A stretch of 64,000 bases of DNA from the NCBI GenBank assembly GCA_900073065.1, contig FJOG01000006.1, positions 335,167-399,166 on the forward strand. The letters are read 5' to 3'. The notes below the pieces were generated by a model. The model ran no database searches. It was given only the letters and a program-made list of their open reading frames with translations, and was not told the DNA's origin. The position numbers were made by a program, and so were the translations under genes. Origin of the DNA: Phialocephala subalpina. Taxonomy: Eukaryota; Ascomycota; Leotiomycetes; Helotiales; Mollisiaceae. Position 1 is the stretch's first letter, and every line of letters begins with the position of its first letter. Below are positions 58,142 through 64,000 of the stretch, one piece after another.

Positions 58142-59685
58142 TGTTGCGGTGTACTGTGGCTTGTCAATTGATTGAATGGGAATTGGAGTCAAGAAATGAG
58201 GTGTGAAAAGGACAGGAGGAATGTGGAGAGAAAGCTAGGTTGATGTCTACGTCACTTTATATGACGACAGGTATGAAGGTACACTGGTACATCGAACGCT
58301 CCTGATTACAAACCAGTGGCAGACTCAGCATGGAAGTGAATTCTGATACACGCGATGCATGTGGCCATCATCAGGCTGCGTGAGATGTGGGTTGTTGAAT
58401 CTGCATCTGCATGGTGGCGTGAATCGAGGTATGACGATGCCGAGGTCCGGCAAAGAAAACTTTGATTTGTGGACCTGGTGGACTGACAAAGTTTCTCGGC
58501 CGACAACACTGATTGAGGAAACATGTCCGAAGAGGTTGCACAAGCTGCGTGAGAGAGACGGCAATTGATACGGATGTAGCCAATTGTTGTTTTGTTGGAT
58601 TCAAAGGTTGCAAAGTTTTGAGGCTTGAGAGCTTCAGGACAAGCTTTTGCTTTGTCACTAGGGGCGTCAGCACCTTATTACAATCAAGCAATTCCTCGTT
58701 ATCGGTCTCATCGACCAATCAAGTCATGTGCAGCATGCATATCAAGCCCTGTAAAGTCCTTCTAAGCTTCTAAGCTTCCAAAGGAGACGTTCTATTGTCA
58801 AATAAGATGGAAAGCCGTATCAAACCCTCTTGCTTTCACAAAGCGATCGAAGTAAGCTCTGCATATTCTGCGGCTGCAGTTGGCTTTGTCATTTCTTGCC
58901 TCAACCTTCAGAATATAGTCGGCGAGGTTGATTGTTGTATCTCAACAGCTTGTTACAATTCTGGACCAGGAGAAGTCTTCAGCGCGCTGTCGTGCAACTC
59001 CTTTTTGCTATGTCCGAAAGCTTCGGCGTTAAGCTTCAATCAGGTTCCATGAAAATATTACAAATCCAAGTGCCGCTGGTGGCATCTTTGCCATGCATCC
59101 TTTTGCTTCCTTACTATCCTGACTCGTGTTACTCGTGTTACTCGTTGTTGTTGGCAGTCTCAATTGCACTTACATTGGCCTTACCCATCTCAACTAAGAC
59201 CGTGTTGCATCAGCTCCCCCCTTTCTGACTGTCAGAAGTGAAACGAATACTTTGAGACAGCGGAAAGCGGGCGAACATCACACCGTCGGAGCAGCAATGG
59301 ACATGATGCTACAGCATGGAATTTTGTGATAACTCAGAGTCTCTCAAGCCCCTCATTGCCTACCCCGCGCTCGTTCCACTGAGCCAATCAGGTCGCCTCA
59401 AACCCATTTTCTGACAGTCAGACGAACCACCTGAAGGATTCAACGTCAGAAACCATGAATTGAGCATCAGAAATGGGGATCAGAACCATAAAGAAAGCAA
59501 GGGGAATGCAAAAGCGAAGTGCGAAGCATCCACATGGCAAGAAACAGGTGGATATATAGAAGAGACGGCTGCAGCTTTGAAATGTACTCCTAATTTCCAA
59601 TTCTACAGCACAAGTCAATTGCATCAGATCAATCAAATAAACAAGTCCTGCCATATTCAAATCCAGCAACCAAAATATCGCCGAA
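58142..59685. other. Divergent promoter region, MDR reductase and hydrolase loci
   Basis: About 1.5 kb between two divergent genes. Short open frames here show no domain or splice structure. Nothing else recognised. Confidence 0.4.
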
Positions 59686-60681
59686 ATGTCCAGACCCTCA
59701 ATACTCCTCATCCCCGGCTCTTTCGCCCTCCCAGAATTTTACGATGCAGTCGTAGACCCAGTCAAAGCCAAAGGATACGACTTCCGCAGTCTACATCTCC
59801 CCACTGTCGGCCTAGGACCAGGCAAACCCAGAGAAGGAATTCCACCAAACATGTAGTAGGTGTTCTCTGATTTACTTCGTCCTCGTTCAGATTGTTTTGG
59901 GATGCGTGAGACACAATTTACCTCCCGAAACATAGTTCCTCGTCCTCATTCAGCCATATTCCTCTTGAAACTTGCCTTGAAGAAGTAATACTAACTCCGA
60001 GATTTCCCGCAGCAACGATGCCGCCTTCATCGCCAAAGAAGTCGAGACATTGGCAGATGAGGGTAAAGACGTAATCCTGATCGCACACTCGTATGGCGGT
60101 ATTCCAATAACTCAGTGTGTTAAAGGGTTGGCGAAAGGGGAGAGAGTTGGGATGCGTGAGACACAATTTACCTCCCGAAACATAGTTCCTCGTCCTCATT
60201 CAGCCATATTCCTCTTGAAACTTGCCTTGAAGAAGTAATACTAACTCCGAGATTTCCCGCAGCAACGATGCCGCCTTCATCGCCAAAGAAGTCGAGACAT
60301 TGGCAGATGAGGGTAAAGACGTAATCCTGATCGCACACTCGTATGGCGGTATTCCAATAACTCAGTGTGTTAAAGGGTTGGCGAAAGGGGAGAGAGGCAG
60401 AGGAAGGCGAAGCTTGGATCCGAAAAATGTCTTGTCATTCCGCAATCAGTTTCACCAATGAATTGACTTATGCTGGATACAAGGATGTTCCGGTGAGTTA
60501 TTTGGTGTGTGAGGAGGATCTTGTCATCCCACTGAAGAATCAGAGGGAGGAGATTGAGATGATTGAGAGGGAGAGTGGGAGGAAGGTTGATGTTACGTCC
60601 ATCAAGACGGGGCATGTACCGATTGCTAGTCAGCCGCAGTTGGTGATTGACTGGATTTTGGATGTTGTGGGGAAGGCGTAA
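59686..60681 (+). pseudogene. Alpha/beta hydrolase, rearranged by duplication and internal deletion
   Basis: Exon 1 (59686-59855) encodes MSRPSILLIPGSFALPEFY...GIPPNM. The GTAGGT donor joins, in phase 2, to CCGCAG at 60011-60013 or to its exact copy at 60261-60263. Exon 2 carries AKEVETLADEGKDVILIAHS with nucleophile elbow AHSYGG and ends at VKGLAKGER. In copy 1 the frame then enters intron-derived sequence and stops (LALKK*). After copy 2 the frame is shifted: the true C-terminal half (SFTNELTYAGYKDVPVSYLV, CEEDLVIPLKNQ, TGHVPIASQPQLVIDW, with catalytic His) is in another frame. The lid region normally between the two halves, around a hundred residues, is absent. No splice choice I could find gives a full enzyme. 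Confidence 0.75.
59897..60396 (+). repeat. Perfect 250-bp tandem duplication inside the hydrolase locus
   Basis: 59897-60146 and 60147-60396 are identical by eye over 250 bp, head to tail. Each unit contains the end of intron 1, the acceptor and the exon 2 segment with the nucleophile elbow. A short ttgg microhomology is at the left boundary. Complete identity means a very recent event or an assembly artefact. Confidence 0.93.
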
Positions 60682-60880
60682 TGGGGTTGCGTGTGTCGAT
60701 GGTAAGGAGTGAAGGACTAGAGGAACGGGAAGGGTGCCGGAAGAGCTGCTTCCATTCGTATTTGCATAGAATGTGTGACAAATTGTTCAATGATTCAATG
60801 AATCCTGGATTTGAATCTTTGAACCAGTAATTGGAAGTGCGTAGTGAAAATGGCATGTTCTCTTCAATTGAAAACCCCCT

Positions 60881-61845
60881 TTAGTAGAAGAGATAGCCCC
60901 ACTTGTCCGCAAAAGGTTTCTCGATCTTCCAAGCCCTCGGGTCCCACGGCTGAGCACCTGCCGAGATGGTAAAGCTAGGTGTAAGGAAGAGATCGCGCGT
61001 GATTTCTTCCTCGTCGATGATGGAATTGAGATTGATCAGATTGTCTCGTAGCTTAGGAAACGGGAAGCGATCTATCCCAGTAGAATGAATGGTAAGCATT
61101 TGAGTTGCGGTAGGATGTAGTGGAAGCGGGACATTTGGCTTGGCAGGGGGGGACTTGGCTGGGATGACGGTACAGCACGACAACCCCAGGATCTGACCAT
61201 TGATGAACATGGCACCAACCAAGGTGAGCTGGTAAGGCACCTCATAGGCTAGACTGGGTGTCTTTTCGACGAGGGATAAGGGATCATGTGATGGACTCTG
61301 TGATGTTGAAGGCAGTGTGATGTCTCCAGAACATGGAGTCATGGAAAAGCGCTCAAGAGACATCAGTGCCATGGAGGACTTGGATGAACAAGGGCATTGT
61401 TCGCCGATTTGCGTGTCGTAGAGGGGCTGCAATTGTGAATAGGCCTGTTTCTCGACTTTCTTTGCTTCTCGGAGTCGTTTCCCTGAGAGTCAATCAGTCC
61501 ATGTTGCTCGAATTTATACCAATACCATCTGCGATCAATGGATCGGAGAATTCATGGTGTGAGTCGAGTAGGTATAAGTGCGCTGGTGAAAAGAAGCGCA
61601 GCATCTCAACTATCTGAGATGGTAGCATGGAACAAAGAACTCATTGAAATTGGGCCTGGGGTATGAAGACAATACTCACTCCTCGAGCGTTGAGCTAGTC
61701 TGTCTTGGATCTATATGATATCAGGGGAAGGACGCTGGGATTGAAATGGCGGTAGGTAAAATCTTACCTGTTTCCTCTTCTTGGCGTCGGTGACGCTGTG
61801 CCAATCATCCTCGTTGACTCCAGCACACTGAGTTTTATCCACCAT
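60881..61845 (-). CDS. bZIP transcription factor with DUF3425 domain
   Basis: Model complement(join(60881..61482,61680..61710,61768..61845)), 236 aa. Introns of 57 nt (GTAAGA to ATATAG) and 197 nt (GTGAGT to CTCTCAG) fall inside the basic region and keep phase, which is usual for this family. The joined frame reads RKQIQDRLAQRSRRKRLRE, matching the fungal bZIP basic region (N/DRxAQRxxRxR), preceded by DDWHSVTDAKK. Only a very short zipper follows. The C-terminal DUF3425 is complete: LHPTATQMLTIHSTGIDRFP, FPKLRDNLINLN, then PWDPRAWKIEKPFADKWGYL before the stop. Nuclear regulator; members often control stress responses or nearby metabolic genes, but targets are unknown. Shorter than many relatives because the linker is brief. 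Confidence 0.88.
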
Positions 61846-64000
61846 GGTAGTCGTCAAGACAAGTACGCTTTGCTTAGTGATCGACTATCAAAGATGGAGT
61901 GTGTTGTGTCGATAGAAGGGGCTTGAGGATGGAGGAGTAGGTCTGCTTAGAAATGTGATTGCGGGGCTCGCTTGCCCAAAATAGATGTCAGCGAACGGAG
62001 TTGAAGTTTGAGATTTTTGAGTATCGCAAACTTTTAATGTTTAGTTCTTGCCTGGAACTTTGAACCTTTGGGTGTTTCTTGAATACTTCCCAAGTTCATG
62101 AACTTTCAAGCTTTCTATCTTCATTTTCTTTGCTCTATGGACGTGTCATGCTTTTCCATCTTCGCATCTCAGTATATCTGCTGCCTCTTCACCTTCGTAT
62201 CTCCGTTACTCATCTTTTACTCTTCATTCAGCCGCACGCATTCCTTCTTGAGGAATCCGCTCATTCTCTCCGCCGTTTCCCGTCGCTCCTTCCCTCATTC
62301 ACCTTTGACTAAGTTCACGTATTTGCGACATGTCTTTTTGACCGAATAGAGAAGTGAGAACGACATGATGTACTTCGGTCCCGATTTTCGCGTGTTTGTG
62401 AGAACTGCTGTGGCTCACCATCGTTATTCTCTTTCTTTGCTTTAGTACGGTATCACTTGTCAAGTTTGGAGAGGAATTTTGCTCATTTGTTCGAAGGGAG
62501 AGCAGGGAAGGAAAACTTTAGCAAACACTAAACGGAGGAATGGTATATGAGAATTCTGTGTAAGTACAAGAGAGAGAAAGTAGCAAACAGATTGAGTTGA
62601 TCTGCTTTTCCGCTCGCAAATGGAGGGAATGTTGCGTAGGTCACGTGTTTGTAACAGATCTACCAAACCTTGGAATGGTTCAAGTTCCATTGAGCTCGAG
62701 CTCAGAGGTACCGGAAGGACACAATGGAAGGCAAGGTGCAGAGTTTATGCTTCACAGCCCTTGAAGAGAACGTTGGGTGGTGAGCAGAGGTCATCACTCG
62801 TGATTCTCTATTCTTGATATCCATCCTAGCTATCTGGTAGCTGATATATAGATATTTGAGGCGAGTTGACTAGATCAGCATTTCGCAGTCCTTGGAATGG
62901 CAATCGATATGGCGTTTCGTCCTGACGAAAATAGCTTTGCTGTGCGCTAAGTGTTGGGGGCCGAGCAAGACCATTGTCTTGGTCGATCGGATTTACTCTC
63001 TGCCTTTGAAGATGAACGACCGGATTCCGAAGCCTGATCTCGAAGAGGATCACTGCTTTTGGTGTTGAAAGATGTGCGGGGTATGCGGGCAAACAAGGCA
63101 GCTTCCTGGTCGGCCCAGTCTGAGTCAGTTCTGTCTCATCCGGTCAACTCTTTCAAATGTCTCAGTGGCTGAAGGAGACCGACCGAGGCTTGAGATCTCA
63201 GATTCTACGCGTCATGGTGGAGGAAACTGGAGGGGAATCTCAACGGCCATCGAAGTCTGCTGGCCTGATGAACGCAGAGCTGAATTCAGGGACCCTGGTA
63301 TTGATCATGCTGCAAAAGACCAATTCACCGATGCTCCAAAGACAAGTAATGCTTCTGTTGTACAGCATGGTCGTAGTACGGCAACGGACCTCAACGTGAT
63401 CCAAAGGATACATCGAGATGAAGGAGGCTTCAAAGGGAAAGTGCGGCCTATCATGTCCGTCAGCTGCAATCCGTATCTGATTCTCTCAAACCAGGAACCT
63501 CCGCGCCCTTGCAGCGTTAGCAACCAGTAAACATTCAAACCTCTGCACCTCCTCAACATCACCTCAAAATACCGTCCCATGTTGTCAGAAAAGAGGCTTT
63601 TTCTTTCAGGGTTCACATTGCATTTGATGACGGGTGGAGCAGGGATTCCAGGGGCTCACATCACAGTACCCTAGGCTGCTTCCAGCCTAGTTCTTGACCC
63701 CAAGTCCACTGGAAATCGCGCAGCACAACAACAATCCATCAACCTCTCACGACGTGAACAAAATAATATCTCCATCGTCAATTGGGCACCGAGACTGCGC
63801 ATTATCACTTAACATTCGGCAGCTGCGACGACCGAGACTAATCCAGCTCGATGGATCGGCGAGCGAAGGGCGGTGGCTTGAAGTCTTGGGAGTCGTAGGG
63901 GAAACCTCACACCATTTCCTAACGCTGAGGACCAGTGAAAGCCTATCGCGGCACAGAGTCAGCGCCCAAGTTTTCAGCCTTCTCTTATCTTAGGTCCAGA
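61846..64000. other. Right-hand stretch without a supportable gene
   Basis: 2.15 kb. The first part is the promoter of the bZIP gene. At 63072-63530 (+) and 63305-63616 (-) both strands have open frames of 100-150 codons, neither with a recognisable domain, signal or splice pattern. An exon of a gene extending beyond the window cannot be excluded. Confidence 0.35.

Noticed and set aside
63072..63530. 152-codon plus-strand ORF near the right edge
   Set aside because: The opposite strand is also open, no domain or splice pattern is visible, and composition does not favour either strand.
1..64000. tRNA, rRNA or CRISPR features
   Set aside because: No cloverleaf, rRNA core or spacer-repeat array was noticed; the tandem repeats present have no unique spacers and the genome is eukaryotic.

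Overview
This is a nuclear genome window from a filamentous ascomycete (Pezizomycotina; the gene set would fit Leotiomycetes, but that level is a guess). The evidence is short spliceosomal introns (mostly 47-66 nt, GTRNGT donors, CTRAC/CTAAC-type branch sites and YAG acceptors), fungal-type families (Fung_rhodopsin/PTH11-like, 2EXR, DUF3425 bZIP, GPI-anchored Ser/Thr-rich wall protein, CE16 esterase), and LTR retrotransposons whose damage is almost entirely C:G to T:A, as expected from repeat-induced point mutation (RIP). All exon structures below were worked out by eye from splice signals and reading-frame continuity.

Layout. 1-3525: the 5' part of a very large minus-strand gene for a type II membrane protein with Cys-rich tandem repeats and a Ser/Thr/Pro mucin-like region; it runs off the left edge. 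5331-17840: a RIP-damaged Ty1/Copia element (229-bp LTRs, TSD tattg/tactg). Inside it sits a younger Ty3/Gypsy chromovirus (7489-13990, 338-bp LTRs, perfect TSD aaagt). The Gypsy element carries an extra ORF on the strand opposite to pol, with a Zn2Cys6-like cysteine pattern and a charged coiled coil. 18378-20273: a seven-TM PTH11-like receptor gene. 24708-25521: a small GPI-anchored surface protein. 26124-28560: two divergent, broken SGNH/GDSL esterase genes. 33-35.3 kb: a chimeric locus in which a copied fragment of the SAP-domain gene at 55-56 kb abuts a 5'-truncated acidic/lysine-rich gene with a duplicated terminal exon. 39150-41337: an intact GH31 alpha-xylosidase-type gene. 41.8-54.1 kb: a 200-aa unknown protein, three 2EXR-family loci (one intact, two broken), a cytochrome P450, a small membrane protein, a SAP-like gene with one in-frame stop, and a J-domain protein whose HPD motif reads HSD. 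54936-61845: a SAP/RRM-like protein, an NADPH-dependent MDR reductase, an alpha/beta hydrolase locus disrupted by a perfect 250-bp tandem duplication, and a small bZIP-DUF3425 regulator. The last 2 kb holds nothing I can recognise.

How the parts relate. There is no obvious biosynthetic cluster. The window looks like an accessory, repeat-rich region facing the environment: surface and secreted proteins, a membrane receptor, a xyloglucan-type glycosidase, esterases, a P450 and a detoxifying reductase. Many genes here are dead or dying through single C to T nonsense changes, frameshifts and local duplications, next to RIP-damaged transposons.
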